DNA of 64,000 nucleotides from Risungbinella massiliensis (lineage in GTDB: Bacteria; Bacillota; Bacilli; Thermoactinomycetales; Thermoactinomycetaceae), in assembly GCF_000942395.1 (NCBI RefSeq), contig NZ_LN812103.1, positions 313,393 to 377,392 of the forward strand, given 5' to 3'. The position numbers and the translations under genes were made by a program. Of the stretch, positions 53,296-62,746 are shown one piece after another; the first letter of the stretch is position 1, and each line of letters starts with the position of its first letter. The notes beneath the pieces were generated by a model. The model did not search any database. It had not been told where the DNA came from and was given only the letters and a program-made list of their open reading frames with translations.

Positions 53296-54012
53296 TTGGA
53301 CGAGATGCTCCTAGAAGTGAAACAAAATGGCCAAGTAGACGAGAAGCGAGAAGATTTGCTACACAATTTAGAACCGTATGTTTGCCGAATAGCAAGCCGA
53401 ATTTGCGGGCGTTCAATCTCGAAGCAAGACGAAGAGTATATCATTACACTTCATGCACTAAACGAAGCGATTGACCGATTTAAAGTAGGACAATCCCGTT
53501 CGTTTCTCTCCTTTGCATATATGGTTGCCAGTGCGAGACTAGTTGATTATTATCGCCAAGAAAAAAAACATAACCTCTCTCTTTCGATAGAGAGTCAGGA
53601 GGAACAACCACAAGGAGATTATGTGAATAAAGAGCTTTATCAGATTGCAGTGGATGAGTTTTTGGAGAAAGACTTACAGGAGTTGCGTCGTGAAGAGATT
53701 ATTCAGTACCAGATTGCTTTGTCTAAACATGGAATCTCTTTATCCCAACTTCCTAAGTTAACACCCAAACATCGTGATAGTCGAGAAAGCTTGATACGGT
53801 TTGCTCTGAGGATCTGTCGTTTTCGTGAGTTCCGACAGCGGTTATATGGCAATCAAAAGATTCCGACGGATTTGTTAGAAACAGTAGGGATACATCGACG
53901 TACGCTTCAAAGGCATCGACAGTATTTGATAGCATTAACTGTTTTATTTTCAGAAGATCTACCGTTGTTGCAAAATTATTTGGTAATCTCACTGGAACGG
54001 AAGGAGGATTAA
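53296..54012 (+). CDS. sigI: RNA polymerase sigma factor SigI
   Basis: A heat- and wall-stress sigma factor of the SigI family, about 238 residues. Region 2-like sequence FLSFAYMVASARLVDYYR and the C-terminal helix-turn-helix (IPTDLLETVGIHRRTLQRHRQY) are clear. The start is uncertain: TTG at 53296 has a weak site and the frame is open to 53242, where AAGGAGAG stands before an ATT at 53263. RsgI, its anti-sigma factor, follows at once. Confidence 0.88.
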   Translation: MDEMLLEVKQNGQVDEKREDLLHNLEPYVCRIASRICGRSISKQDEEYIITLHALNEAIDRFKVGQSRSFLSFAYMVASARLVDYYRQEKKHNLSLSIESQEEQPQGDYVNKELYQIAVDEFLEKDLQELRREEIIQYQIALSKHGISLSQLPKLTPKHRDSRESLIRFALRICRFREFRQRLYGNQKIPTDLLETVGIHRRTLQRHRQYLIALTVLFSEDLPLLQNYLVISLERKED

Positions 54013-55029
54013 ATGAAACAAGGTGTGATATTAGAAGTCCAGGAGGAAAATTGGATCGTACTCTCAGCGGATGGGGAATTCAAGTCTATTCCTCATCAAG
54101 GGAGCAAGAAGCAAGTAGGAGACGAAGTAGTTTGGACGGATGCTCCCGTTCGACAAAAAACGTTCCATTGGACGCGCTTTATTGCCAGTGTAGCAGCAGC
54201 AGTAATTTTTTGCTTTGTTGTGTTAGCGGTTTGGCCTAATAACTCACACGCTTCTACCTTGATCTATTTAGATGGAAATGGAAGCGTAGAGGTGGAGATT
54301 AATAATGAATTCCAAGTAATTTCGGTTCGAGCACTTAATATAGCAGCATCTGATATAGAGCAGCAGTTGAATTGGAAGGGAAAGAATGTATCCCAGTTTT
54401 TTCAAGAGTGGTTTCAAGAAGCGAAAAAACAACGGCCAAACACTACTCCAGAACGAATGGTACTTTCTACATTTAATGGCAATAAAGATGGCCAAGAAAA
54501 ACTCTCACAAGTAGAGGAGATTATTCATAATATCCAATCAGAGAACTCTCTATCTTTTGAGTTAACTAAGATTACAGTGCCGTCAGTAGTCAAAGCAGAA
54601 GTGCAAAAAAGCGGACTTTCTCCTGCCAGGTATGCTGTTTGGATTTTTTCTCAAAAAGAAGATCAGGAGCTAACGCTACAATATATCTCTCAAACTAGCG
54701 TAGAGGAATTACAAAAGAACGAAATAGTTCAGGAGAAGCTACAAAACCCGCCAACGGAACAGGATTGGAAAGGTATTCTGGAAAAAGAAGCGGCTCATCC
54801 AACAGAGGATATCCCGAAACAGTCAAAATCTAGCACAGCTCCTGAAAATCAATCTCCTAACAACCAAGAGATGAACTTGGAAGGAACAGAGGAAGATACT
54901 TCTCCAACTTCTCCTTCGGCTCCTTCAAATGAAGAACAACAGAAGGTGCCTGCATCTGATACGACTAGTGAGAATTCAGATAGTTCCAATCTAGAAAATA
55001 AGTCAACGGAGATTACACCTGCACAGTAG
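54013..55029 (+). CDS. rsgI: anti-sigma factor RsgI
   Basis: A 338-residue membrane protein that holds SigI inactive. The N-terminal RsgI_N domain (about residues 1-50, MKQGVILEVQEENWIVLSADG start) binds the sigma factor, one membrane segment follows (about 56-78), then an extracytoplasmic RsgI middle domain and a Ser/Thr/Glu-rich tail (after residue 255) that may extend through the wall. The ATG directly follows the sigI stop, with GGAGG upstream. This is the usual sigI-rsgI pair. Confidence 0.93.
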   Translation: MKQGVILEVQEENWIVLSADGEFKSIPHQGSKKQVGDEVVWTDAPVRQKTFHWTRFIASVAAAVIFCFVVLAVWPNNSHASTLIYLDGNGSVEVEINNEFQVISVRALNIAASDIEQQLNWKGKNVSQFFQEWFQEAKKQRPNTTPERMVLSTFNGNKDGQEKLSQVEEIIHNIQSENSLSFELTKITVPSVVKAEVQKSGLSPARYAVWIFSQKEDQELTLQYISQTSVEELQKNEIVQEKLQNPPTEQDWKGILEKEAAHPTEDIPKQSKSSTAPENQSPNNQEMNLEGTEEDTSPTSPSAPSNEEQQKVPASDTTSENSDSSNLENKSTEITPAQ

Positions 55030-55061
55030 TAAAAGAGTAATCCTAGAAAAGGAGTAAGAAC

Positions 55062-55322
55062 ATGAATGGCATAGGGATTGTGAGAAAGGTAGATCATCTA
55101 GGACGAATTGTCCTACCGAAAGAGTTGCGAGAATTGCTTAATATTCAATCGCAAGATGGAGTCGAGTTTTTTGTAGACGAGAGTAAGATTGTTTTAAAGA
55201 GATACAATCCTTGCTGTGTCATCTGTGGAGGTACTGAGTCTCTCTTTTACTATCGAGAAAAAATTATCTGTGCCAATTGCATTGAAGAAACATCTAAGTA
55301 TGCTCAAAATCAAAAAAAATGA
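55062..55322 (+). CDS. AbrB-family regulator with a Cys4 C-terminus
   Basis: An 86-residue transition-state type DNA-binding protein: the AbrB/MazE swapped-hairpin domain fills residues 1-48 (GIVRKVDHLGRIVLPKELRELL). The C-terminal half has CCVICGG and CANC, forming a likely zinc site in place of the AbrB C-terminal domain. It follows rsgI by 32 bases and may be in the same mRNA. AAAAGGAG precedes the ATG. Confidence 0.85.
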   Translation: MNGIGIVRKVDHLGRIVLPKELRELLNIQSQDGVEFFVDESKIVLKRYNPCCVICGGTESLFYYREKIICANCIEETSKYAQNQKK

Positions 55323-55358
55323 GGTCAGTCATTTCAACATTTGTATCATATAGTGATT

Positions 55359-55400
55359 AAAAAAGAGTTCTTGCTGAAAAATAGCAAGAACTCTTTTTTT
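55359..55400 (+). terminator. terminator after the AbrB-like gene
   Basis: A perfect 16-bp stem (55360-55375 with 55383-55398) ending in a T-run. Confidence 0.88.
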
Positions 55401-55494
55401 GAAACAATCTATTTGATAAAATAAATATGTTAGATTCGTAATATTCTGTGGAAAACTCAAATTGTCCGATGGATGAACTTGTTGTTTCATCTTT

Positions 55495-55508
55495 TGTAAG
55501 CGGTTACA
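55495..55508 (+). promoter_or_regulatory. cre box upstream of the amino-acid operon
   Basis: TGTAAGCGGTTACA fits TGWAANCGNTNWCA at every position. It lies about 100 bases before the phenylalanine dehydrogenase start, so the operon is likely to be repressed when glucose is present. Confidence 0.85.
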
Positions 55509-55604
55509 AAAATAGCTGGCAAGCAAGAATGAACTCCTAGTCAGGAAACACATAAGATAGGGAAAAGTAGCATGCCAGGAAATTGCAACGATGAGGTGAA
55601 GCAA

Positions 55605-56705
55605 ATGGATAGTTTGCAACATCAGTCCATTCAAGATTTATTTGATTTGATGGATGAAGATGGACATGAACAGATCATTTTTTGTCGTCATCCCAGTTCT
55701 GGACTAAAAGCAATTATCGCGATCCATGATACGACACTGGGACCGGCACTGGGTGGCTGTCGTATGCAGGACTATGCAACGACAGAAGAAGCTTTACAGG
55801 ATGTTTTGAAACTGTCCAAAGGGATGACCTATAAAAGTGCTATTGCGGATGTGGACTTTGGTGGTGGCAAGATGGTCGTCATTGGAGATCCCAAAGAGAA
55901 AAGACCAGAGCTTTTCCGAGCGATCGGTCGTTTTTTAGCAGGATTCAAAGGTCGATTTTATACTGGAACAGATATGGGAACCGACCCAGAAGACTTTGTC
56001 CACGCAAGACGTGAGTCCCAAGCTTTTGTAGGACTTCCAAAATGTTATGGAGGAAGCGGGGATACATCACTTCCAACGGCTCATGGAGTGTATCAAGGTA
56101 TTCGAGCCACATTAAAATACTTGTACGGAGATGACTCTTTAGAAGGACGTACTTTTGCGATACAAGGTGTTGGAAAAGTAGGCGGGAAATTAGCTAACCT
56201 CCTTTTACAAGAAGGAGCGACTTGCTATATCGCCGATATCGAAGCAAACCGGTGTTTGGAAATCCAAGAAAGAGACCCACAGCGAGTAACAATCTGTAAT
56301 TGGGATGAAATCCACAAGGTAGCTTGTGATATATTTGCTCCTTGTGCCATTGGCGGAGTCCTCAATTATCTCACTATTCCGGAACTACGTTGTCGAGCGG
56401 TCGTAGGCTCAGCGAATAATCAACTTTCAAGGGAAGAAGATGGATTTGAGTTACAGCGACGTGAAATATGGTATGCCCCCGACTATTTGGTCAATGCAGG
56501 TGGGCTGATCCAAGCAGCGACCGAATTAGAGGGTGGGACAGAAGAGACTGTTATAGCAAAAACCAAATCGATCTATGAAGGACTCTTAGAGATCTATCGA
56601 GTGTCTGCACAAGAGAATATCCCTACCTGCCAAGCAGCAGACCAACTAGTAGATCGTCGTTTAAATAAAGTGGCAGATCTACATCGGATCTATTCAGGGA
56701 GGTGA
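55605..56705 (+). CDS. phenylalanine dehydrogenase (or leucine dehydrogenase)
   Basis: NAD-dependent oxidative deaminase of the Glu/Leu/Phe/Val dehydrogenase family, 366 residues. The catalytic Lys77 (GMTYK) and Lys89 (FGGGKM) and Asp123 (GTDMGT) are in place. The stretches GHEQIIFCRHP, DVDFGGGKM and RFYTGTDMGTDPEDFVHAR match Thermoactinomyces phenylalanine dehydrogenase better than Bacillus leucine dehydrogenase. The ATG at 55605 follows GAGGTGA; the 11 codons upstream are excluded. It is the first gene of the bkd-type operon. Confidence 0.85.
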   Translation: MDSLQHQSIQDLFDLMDEDGHEQIIFCRHPSSGLKAIIAIHDTTLGPALGGCRMQDYATTEEALQDVLKLSKGMTYKSAIADVDFGGGKMVVIGDPKEKRPELFRAIGRFLAGFKGRFYTGTDMGTDPEDFVHARRESQAFVGLPKCYGGSGDTSLPTAHGVYQGIRATLKYLYGDDSLEGRTFAIQGVGKVGGKLANLLLQEGATCYIADIEANRCLEIQERDPQRVTICNWDEIHKVACDIFAPCAIGGVLNYLTIPELRCRAVVGSANNQLSREEDGFELQRREIWYAPDYLVNAGGLIQAATELEGGTEETVIAKTKSIYEGLLEIYRVSAQENIPTCQAADQLVDRRLNKVADLHRIYSGR

Positions 56706-56711
56706 TCACTC

Positions 56712-57773
56712 ATGGCAGAAATAGTTCAATGTCTAACACCGGAAGGTAGATTAACAGAGTTAGGAGAAACGGTTTGGCAAAGCTTCGATCAGGAGGAACA
56801 ACGTAATTTCTACTACTGGATGGGACTGATGAGGACTTTTGATCGAAAATCGATACTGTTGCAGCGACAAGGTCGTATGGGGACATATGCGCCATTTGAA
56901 GGTCAAGAGGCTAGTCAGGTAGGGGCTGCACTTGCTCTATCTAAGAAAGATTGGCTTTTCCCTAGTTACCGAGATCATGCTGCAACGATGGTTTTTGGAA
57001 TGCCCATGAAACAGGTTCTACATTACTGGATGGGTCGCATAGAAGGTAATGTAGCCCCAGAAGGTCTAAAGATTATGCCTCCCTGTGTTCCGATCGCAAC
57101 ACAGATCCCACAAGCGATGGGGGCAGCTTGGGCTAGTAAATACAAGCAAGAAGATTTTCTTGCAGTTGCCTTCTTTGGAGATGGGGCTACATCCGAAGGA
57201 GACTTCCATGAAGCCTGTAACTTTGCTGGTATATTCCAATTACCACTGATTCTCTTTTGTCAGAACAATGGGTATGCGATCTCCGTTCCACTGACACGTC
57301 AATCCGCATCTCCAACAATCGCAGAAAAAGCAGCTCCATACCATTTTCCGGGGATTCGTGTTGATGGTAATGATGTGTTGGCAGTTTATCATGTGATGAC
57401 TCAAGCGGTGAAGCGGGCGAGAAACGGAGAAGGGGCGACTCTAATTGAAGCGGTCACCTATCGTACAGGCTCTCATACAACGGCTGATGATGCTAGTCGA
57501 TACCGGCCTGTAGCAGAAGTAAGCCAGTGGCAGGAAAAACTGGACCCTATGTTACGTTATCAGACGTTACTAGAGGAATATTGTCTTTTGTCTGATATGG
57601 AGAGAGAAGAAATGGAGGGTATCTGGAAACAAACAGTAGAAGATGCAGTCCGGGAAGCAGAAGCTGCGGAAGCAGTGCCTCCGATACATCTTTTCGAACA
57701 CGTCTACGATGAGCTTCCTGTCTCTTTAGAAGAACAACGACGACATTTCATGAAAAAGGAGATGTCCCGATGA
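56712..57773 (+). CDS. bkdAA: 2-oxoacid dehydrogenase E1 alpha (branched-chain type)
   Basis: Decarboxylase subunit of a 2-oxoacid dehydrogenase complex, 353 residues. The ThDP motif runs from GDGATSEGDF to NNG (about residues 155-185). It is related to PdhA of this genome but its own operon, with an amino-acid dehydrogenase first, points to branched-chain or aromatic 2-oxoacids. GGGAGGTGA precedes the ATG. Its end overlaps the next gene by ATGA. Confidence 0.82.
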   Translation: MAEIVQCLTPEGRLTELGETVWQSFDQEEQRNFYYWMGLMRTFDRKSILLQRQGRMGTYAPFEGQEASQVGAALALSKKDWLFPSYRDHAATMVFGMPMKQVLHYWMGRIEGNVAPEGLKIMPPCVPIATQIPQAMGAAWASKYKQEDFLAVAFFGDGATSEGDFHEACNFAGIFQLPLILFCQNNGYAISVPLTRQSASPTIAEKAAPYHFPGIRVDGNDVLAVYHVMTQAVKRARNGEGATLIEAVTYRTGSHTTADDASRYRPVAEVSQWQEKLDPMLRYQTLLEEYCLLSDMEREEMEGIWKQTVEDAVREAEAAEAVPPIHLFEHVYDELPVSLEEQRRHFMKKEMSR

Positions 57774-58744
57774 AACTAACGATGGTAGAAGCGATTCGAG
57801 ATGGATTACAAGTGGCACTCCAACGGGATGAACAGACGGTTGTTCTAGGAGAAGATGTTGGGAAAAACGGAGGAGTATTCCGAGCTACTGAAGGATTATG
57901 GGAAGAATTTGGGGATCACCGAGTCATCGATACTCCATTGTCTGAAGCAGGAATCATAGGTGCATCGATCGGGATGGCGTTAAATGGTATGAAACCCATC
58001 GCCGAGATGCAGTTCCTTACCTTTCTCTATCCGGCTTTTGAGCAAGTGATCTCTCACGTTGCGAGGTTGCGTACTCGAATACAAAGTGCCTATCCTAGTT
58101 CGTTGGTCATCCGTGCTCCGTATGGTGGTGGTATTCGCGCCCCTGAGTTGCATTGCGATTCTACTGAAACCTATTTTGTACACACCCCTGGGCTTCAAGT
58201 CGTTGTTCCCGCAACCCCAAAAGAAGCAAAAGGACTTCTGTTAGCAGCAATTGAATCTCCAGATCCTGTTCTCTTTATGGAACCAATGAAAATATATCGA
58301 ACTACCAAAGAGGAAGTTCCAGAAGGATACTATACTACTCCACTTCATCAAGCGCAGGTCTTACAAGAAGGAACAGATGTAACGGTTATTGCCTGGGGGG
58401 CGATGGTACCACTAGTTCAGCAAGCAAGTAAGGTAGCTACTGAGAAAGGAATCTCTTGTGAAGTACTCAATCTAAGGTCTCTATATCCAATTGATGAAGA
58501 GACTATTATACGATCTGTCCAAAAAACAGGTCGAGTTGTGGTCGTACATGAAGCACCACGAACTGCCGGATTAGCAGCAGAGCTATTTGCCCTCATTCAA
58601 GAAAAAGCGTTTTATCATCTGGAAGCACCTATGGTGAGAGTCACGAGCCCAGACGTCCCTGTTCCTATGTTTGCCTTAGAGGATCATTTCCGTCCTGATC
58701 TTCAAAAGATTGTGCTAGGTCTAGAGCAAGCTATAAAGGGTTGA
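57770..58744 (+). CDS. bkdAB: 2-oxoacid dehydrogenase E1 beta (branched-chain type)
   Basis: The 324-residue E1 beta subunit: [13 protein letters not shown] near the start, then the transketolase C-terminal domain with VVHEAPRTAGLAAE. It overlaps the alpha subunit gene by four bases and the E2 frame follows directly, so the three are coupled. Substrate choice is inferred from the operon. Confidence 0.82.
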   Translation: MKLTMVEAIRDGLQVALQRDEQTVVLGEDVGKNGGVFRATEGLWEEFGDHRVIDTPLSEAGIIGASIGMALNGMKPIAEMQFLTFLYPAFEQVISHVARLRTRIQSAYPSSLVIRAPYGGGIRAPELHCDSTETYFVHTPGLQVVVPATPKEAKGLLLAAIESPDPVLFMEPMKIYRTTKEEVPEGYYTTPLHQAQVLQEGTDVTVIAWGAMVPLVQQASKVATEKGISCEVLNLRSLYPIDEETIIRSVQKTGRVVVVHEAPRTAGLAAELFALIQEKAFYHLEAPMVRVTSPDVPVPMFALEDHFRPDLQKIVLGLEQAIKG

Positions 58745-58758
58745 AGGAGGAATTCATT

Positions 58759-59967
58759 TTGGCTAAGAATGCCTTTTTATTGCCTGATGTAGGGGAAGGT
58801 GTTGCCGAAGCAGAAGTGGTCCGCTGGTTAGTGCAAGTAGGGGAGAGAGTAGAACCGGATCAAGCCGTGGTAGAAGTACAGACAGACAAAGCAGTGGTAG
58901 AGTTACCTTCAGCAGGAGCAGGATGGATTGGAGAAATTTGCTATCAAGAGGGGGAAGTGGCTCCAGTCGGAGATGTGTTGTTTGTATTGGAGACAACGGA
59001 TCCGCAAAAAAAAAACGCCACTAATCAAAAATCTTTGCCAAAGCGTGTTTTAGCAGCCCCGACTGTTCGCCGAGCGGCAAGGGATCTAGGTATATCGCTC
59101 CAAGAGGTACAAGGATCTGGGCCTAATGGTCGTGTAATTGAAGAAGATCTGCAACGTTATCTTTTACAAAAACAATCCAACGAGATCCAGTCTGTGAGTG
59201 CTGCTCAAGTTAGTCCCACTCTTCAAAGTGAGCTGACTCTTATATCAGAACAGATCCCTTCAACGAACCATCAAACAATCGATCGTCCGCTATCTCCCGT
59301 TCGCAGAGTCATTGCGGATCGGCTTTCGACTTCTGTCCAAACCAAGCCACATGTAACGCATTTTGCCGAGTTAGACGTAACTGGAATCGTCGAGTGGCGA
59401 AAACGTAGATTGCTAGACAGAGACAAAGGGGAGAACAGCCCTACTTCCTATTTAACAATCTTATTACGATGTATTGCCTCTGCTCTGCAAGTACACCCTT
59501 TGTTTAACTCTCACTTTCTAGAAGAAGAACAGAAGATTCGAACCTTTCCTTCTATCCATTTTGGGATTGCTACAGATACTGATCAGGGACTATTGGTACC
59601 TGTCTTACGAGATGTGGAACAAAAAGAGACTTCGCAAATTTCAGTTGAAATAGAGCAATTGGTCAAAACTGCTCGCTTGGGTAAATTGATACCCGCACAG
59701 CTAAAAGGGAGCACCTTTACTATTAGTAATGCAGGTACTTTGGGTGGAGATTGGGCAACCCCAATTTTGAATCCACCTGAAGTGGCTATTTTAGCTCTTC
59801 ATCCGATCGTACAAAAACCGATTGTTACTTCAGAAGGAGAGCTTGCGATCGGTTGGCGGATGAATGTATCCCTTACATTTGATCATCGTGTATTGGATGG
59901 TGCAGATGCAATCCGTTTTACCAACACGTTAAATCGATATACATCTGATTTAACCAGATTAATTTAA
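58759..59967 (+). CDS. bkdB: 2-oxoacid dehydrogenase E2 (lipoyl acyltransferase)
   Basis: A 402-residue acyltransferase: one lipoyl domain (lipoylated Lys44 in VQTDKAV), an E3-binding domain (VRRAARDLGISL... GRVIEEDL), and the catalytic domain with DHRVLDGADA at the end. The start is TTG at 58759, eight bases after AAGGAGG. The linker after the lipoyl domain contains a run of ten As (59006-59015). No E3 gene follows, so it probably uses PdhD. Confidence 0.85.
   Translation: MAKNAFLLPDVGEGVAEAEVVRWLVQVGERVEPDQAVVEVQTDKAVVELPSAGAGWIGEICYQEGEVAPVGDVLFVLETTDPQKKNATNQKSLPKRVLAAPTVRRAARDLGISLQEVQGSGPNGRVIEEDLQRYLLQKQSNEIQSVSAAQVSPTLQSELTLISEQIPSTNHQTIDRPLSPVRRVIADRLSTSVQTKPHVTHFAELDVTGIVEWRKRRLLDRDKGENSPTSYLTILLRCIASALQVHPLFNSHFLEEEQKIRTFPSIHFGIATDTDQGLLVPVLRDVEQKETSQISVEIEQLVKTARLGKLIPAQLKGSTFTISNAGTLGGDWATPILNPPEVAILALHPIVQKPIVTSEGELAIGWRMNVSLTFDHRVLDGADAIRFTNTLNRYTSDLTRLI
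59006..59015 (+). other. A10 tract inside bkdB
   Basis: Ten consecutive As encode QKKN in the flexible linker of the E2. Slippage there would change the frame. Confidence 0.8.
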
Positions 59968-59997
59968 AAAAGAGCCTATTTCCTAGGCTCTTTTTTT
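59966..59997 (+). terminator. terminator of the amino-acid operon
   Basis: AAAGAGCCTA pairs with TAGGCTCTTT, followed by seven Ts. Confidence 0.88.
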
Positions 59998-60069
59998 CAT
60001 GAGGGAAAAATACATACTTTTCCAGTTTAGATTTCATACTAAGTTCAAGACACGCTCGAGGTGATACTC

Positions 60070-61434
60070 TTGGATAACGTAACACTATCACGCGCTTTTT
60101 TTGGTACATCACTCGCCTTTCATATTATTTTTGCAACATTAGGTGTAGGACTTTCACTTATGGTTTTCTTGAGTGAAGTGATGCATATCTGGAAAAAAGA
60201 TAACGATTACAACCTGATGGCCAAACGTTGGACGAAAGCAGTAGCGATCTTACTTGGAGTGGCGATCCCAAGTGGAACCATTGTCGGTGTGCAACTATCG
60301 CTCCTTTGGCCTGGATTTATGAAGATCGTGGGAGAAGTAATCTCGGTACCGTTTCAGATCGAGATTTATGCCTTTTTTTTAGAAGCATTAGCCCTCTCCA
60401 TTTACGTCTATGCTGCGGATCGACTTCGCCCTTGGATGAGAGTCTTGGCTAGCTTTCTAGTAGCATTTGGAGCCTCTGCCTCTGCCATCTTAATCACTTC
60501 TGCCAACACTTGGATGAATACACCAAGAGGTTTTGATCTCACGTTAGATGGAAAAGTTACGCACGTCGATCCTTGGGCAGCATTCTTCAACCCTAGTTTT
60601 GCAATGACCGCCTATCATGTAACGGTCTCTGCATTAATGACCGGAGCATTTTTTGTTACGACGGTTGCGGCTTACAAGTACTTACGTGCTCGTAAAAACG
60701 TAAGAGAAGCAGTAATCCACCGAAAAGCACTAACTTTATCGCTCGCTGTTGGCTTCATTATGTCATTATTGACTGCTCTTTCGGGACACGGATCGGCTCA
60801 GAATCTACATCAATTCAATCCAGAAAAATTGGCAGCTGCGGAAGGTCTATATAAAACACAACGATATGCACCGCTCTCCATCGGCGGAATCGTGAATCCG
60901 GAAACGGAAGAAGTAGAGTACGGGATTGAAGTTCCGTATATGCTCAGCTTTCTTGCTGATAATCGTTTTGATACAGAAGTAAAAGGACTCTATGACTTTC
61001 CCAAAAACACATGGCCACCAGCCTATGTACATATTCTATTCAATTTGATGGTTGGAATTGGCACACTTTTATTGTTGCTTGCTTTGATTGGAATCTACTA
61101 CTTGTATCGCTTTCGTAATGAAGATGGACTCAAAATGCCCAAATGGCTACTCAATATCCTTGTCTTTTCCGGTCCGTTATCAATGCTTGGAATTGAATTT
61201 GGTTGGATCTTTAGTTGTAGTGGAAGACAACCTTGGACCATCTATGGATTCCAAGAAACATTTGAAGCAGCCACGAAGGCTGCTGGAGTTGGTCCTTTAT
61301 TTGTCTTGTTTGGAACTGTGTACCTCTTCTTAGCAGTAATCGTTCTAATCGTGTTGAATGTCTATTTCAAAAAACACCCGCTTGCAGATGATATTGTAAA
61401 TCAACCAAAAGCAGCTAAAATACCTACTGCTTAA
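60070..61434 (+). CDS. cydA: cytochrome bd ubiquinol oxidase subunit I
   Basis: The heme-carrying subunit of a bd-type terminal oxidase that reduces oxygen with quinol. The 454 residues include the heme b595/d axial His near the start (SLAFHIIF), the Q-loop of short type and GRQPWTIYG. The sequence resembles the cyanide-insensitive (YthA) branch. The start is TTG at 60070, eight bases after GAGGT; GTG at 60061 overlaps the ribosome site. cydB follows after 17 bases. Confidence 0.92.
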   Translation: MDNVTLSRAFFGTSLAFHIIFATLGVGLSLMVFLSEVMHIWKKDNDYNLMAKRWTKAVAILLGVAIPSGTIVGVQLSLLWPGFMKIVGEVISVPFQIEIYAFFLEALALSIYVYAADRLRPWMRVLASFLVAFGASASAILITSANTWMNTPRGFDLTLDGKVTHVDPWAAFFNPSFAMTAYHVTVSALMTGAFFVTTVAAYKYLRARKNVREAVIHRKALTLSLAVGFIMSLLTALSGHGSAQNLHQFNPEKLAAAEGLYKTQRYAPLSIGGIVNPETEEVEYGIEVPYMLSFLADNRFDTEVKGLYDFPKNTWPPAYVHILFNLMVGIGTLLLLLALIGIYYLYRFRNEDGLKMPKWLLNILVFSGPLSMLGIEFGWIFSCSGRQPWTIYGFQETFEAATKAAGVGPLFVLFGTVYLFLAVIVLIVLNVYFKKHPLADDIVNQPKAAKIPTA

Positions 61435-61451
61435 GAAGGAGGTTCTCGTAG

Positions 61452-62489
61452 ATGGATTTCTTGGTAGAACCGAGAATGGCGATTACCCTGCTGTGGATGA
61501 TGCTTTATATATATAGCATCATGGGTTCAATCGACTTTGGCTCTAGCTTTTGGTCTATGTTTTATCTCAGGAGAAATACAACAGCGGGAGAATTGGCAAA
61601 TCGCTTTTTGTCTCCTACCTGGGAAATTACCAATACTACCTTAGTTTTTGTAGTTGTATCATTGGTAGGACTCTTCCCGGTCGCTGCTTTTACATTGGGT
61701 ACTGTTTTACTGATACCAGTAAGTTCCATATTGCTACTTCTAACGATTAGAAGTGCGTTTATGGTCTTTGCTTACACCTTGACCGGCATCGAGAAATTGC
61801 TGCGGGTGGTCGCAGGGATTACCGGGATTTTGATACCTACTTTACTAATCAGTGCTTTGCCAGTAACAGAAGGTGGTTTGGTGCAAATGGTCAACGAACA
61901 ACCGATCCTACTCATTACCAAATGGTTGTCCAGCCCGGCCGTCTATATGTACATGCTATTCGGACTTACCTCTGCGCTGTTTCTAAGTGCGGTCTTTCTT
62001 TCCGATTACTCGTTAGAATCGGATGATCCCAAAGCTTATCGAGCATATCGGAGAAATGCTCTTATGATCGGGCCGCTAGCGCTCATTTCAGCCATGCTAG
62101 CCTTAACCTTACTTGAGCCAGAGGCACAATGGTTATATGAAAGATTGTTTCGTTATCTCCCTTGGTTTATTGCCTCTTTGGTTTCCTTTGTATTGGCTTA
62201 TATTGCATTGTTTTTACCAGCACGTCACAAACGTTTTGGAATCGGCAGACCAAGACCCGCAGTGTTATTTGTAGCCTTACAATACCTCTTGGCTACTTTT
62301 GCTTATGGGAGTGCGCATCTACCTTATATTGTGTACCCATTTCTAACCGTTTCGGATGCGTTTACCAATATCAACACGTTTTATAGTTTATTAGGCACAA
62401 TCGCAATAGGTTTAGCGGTTTTACTCCCGCTATTCTTCCTCTTCTGGCGGCTTTTCTTGAAAGATAAGCGATATCTTGCGAGGAGATAA
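61452..62489 (+). CDS. cydB: cytochrome bd ubiquinol oxidase subunit II
   Basis: The 345-residue partner of CydA with eight to nine membrane segments. The family pattern MGSIDFGSSFW is near the N-terminus and the TWEITNTTLVF segment follows (like the CydB GNEVWL-type region). AGAAGGAGG precedes the ATG. No cydCD genes for assembly are in the window. Confidence 0.9.
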   Translation: MDFLVEPRMAITLLWMMLYIYSIMGSIDFGSSFWSMFYLRRNTTAGELANRFLSPTWEITNTTLVFVVVSLVGLFPVAAFTLGTVLLIPVSSILLLLTIRSAFMVFAYTLTGIEKLLRVVAGITGILIPTLLISALPVTEGGLVQMVNEQPILLITKWLSSPAVYMYMLFGLTSALFLSAVFLSDYSLESDDPKAYRAYRRNALMIGPLALISAMLALTLLEPEAQWLYERLFRYLPWFIASLVSFVLAYIALFLPARHKRFGIGRPRPAVLFVALQYLLATFAYGSAHLPYIVYPFLTVSDAFTNINTFYSLLGTIAIGLAVLLPLFFLFWRLFLKDKRYLARR

Positions 62490-62501
62490 TGTGGTGGTAT
62501 G

Positions 62502-62534
62502 AAGCGACATTCACATCGGTGGGTGTCGTTTTTT
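62502..62534 (+). terminator. terminator of cydAB
   Basis: AAGCGACA pairs with TGTCGTTT (one wobble), followed by a T-run. Confidence 0.75.
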
Positions 62535-62746
62535 ATGATGAATAATCGGATGGTGTATATTAATTTAAATATATTGAATATGAAAATTACTGTTTATTGA
62601 AACGGCATAGAAGCTAAAATAGAATCTTTATAGAAATCAATATGCTACGATTCTCCAGGTTTTTAGAATAGTTCTCTAATAAGTGTAAGTAGAGTAAACA
62701 AAATTGTTATATTTCTTTGATAAAGATACTAAGGAGTGATACTAAT

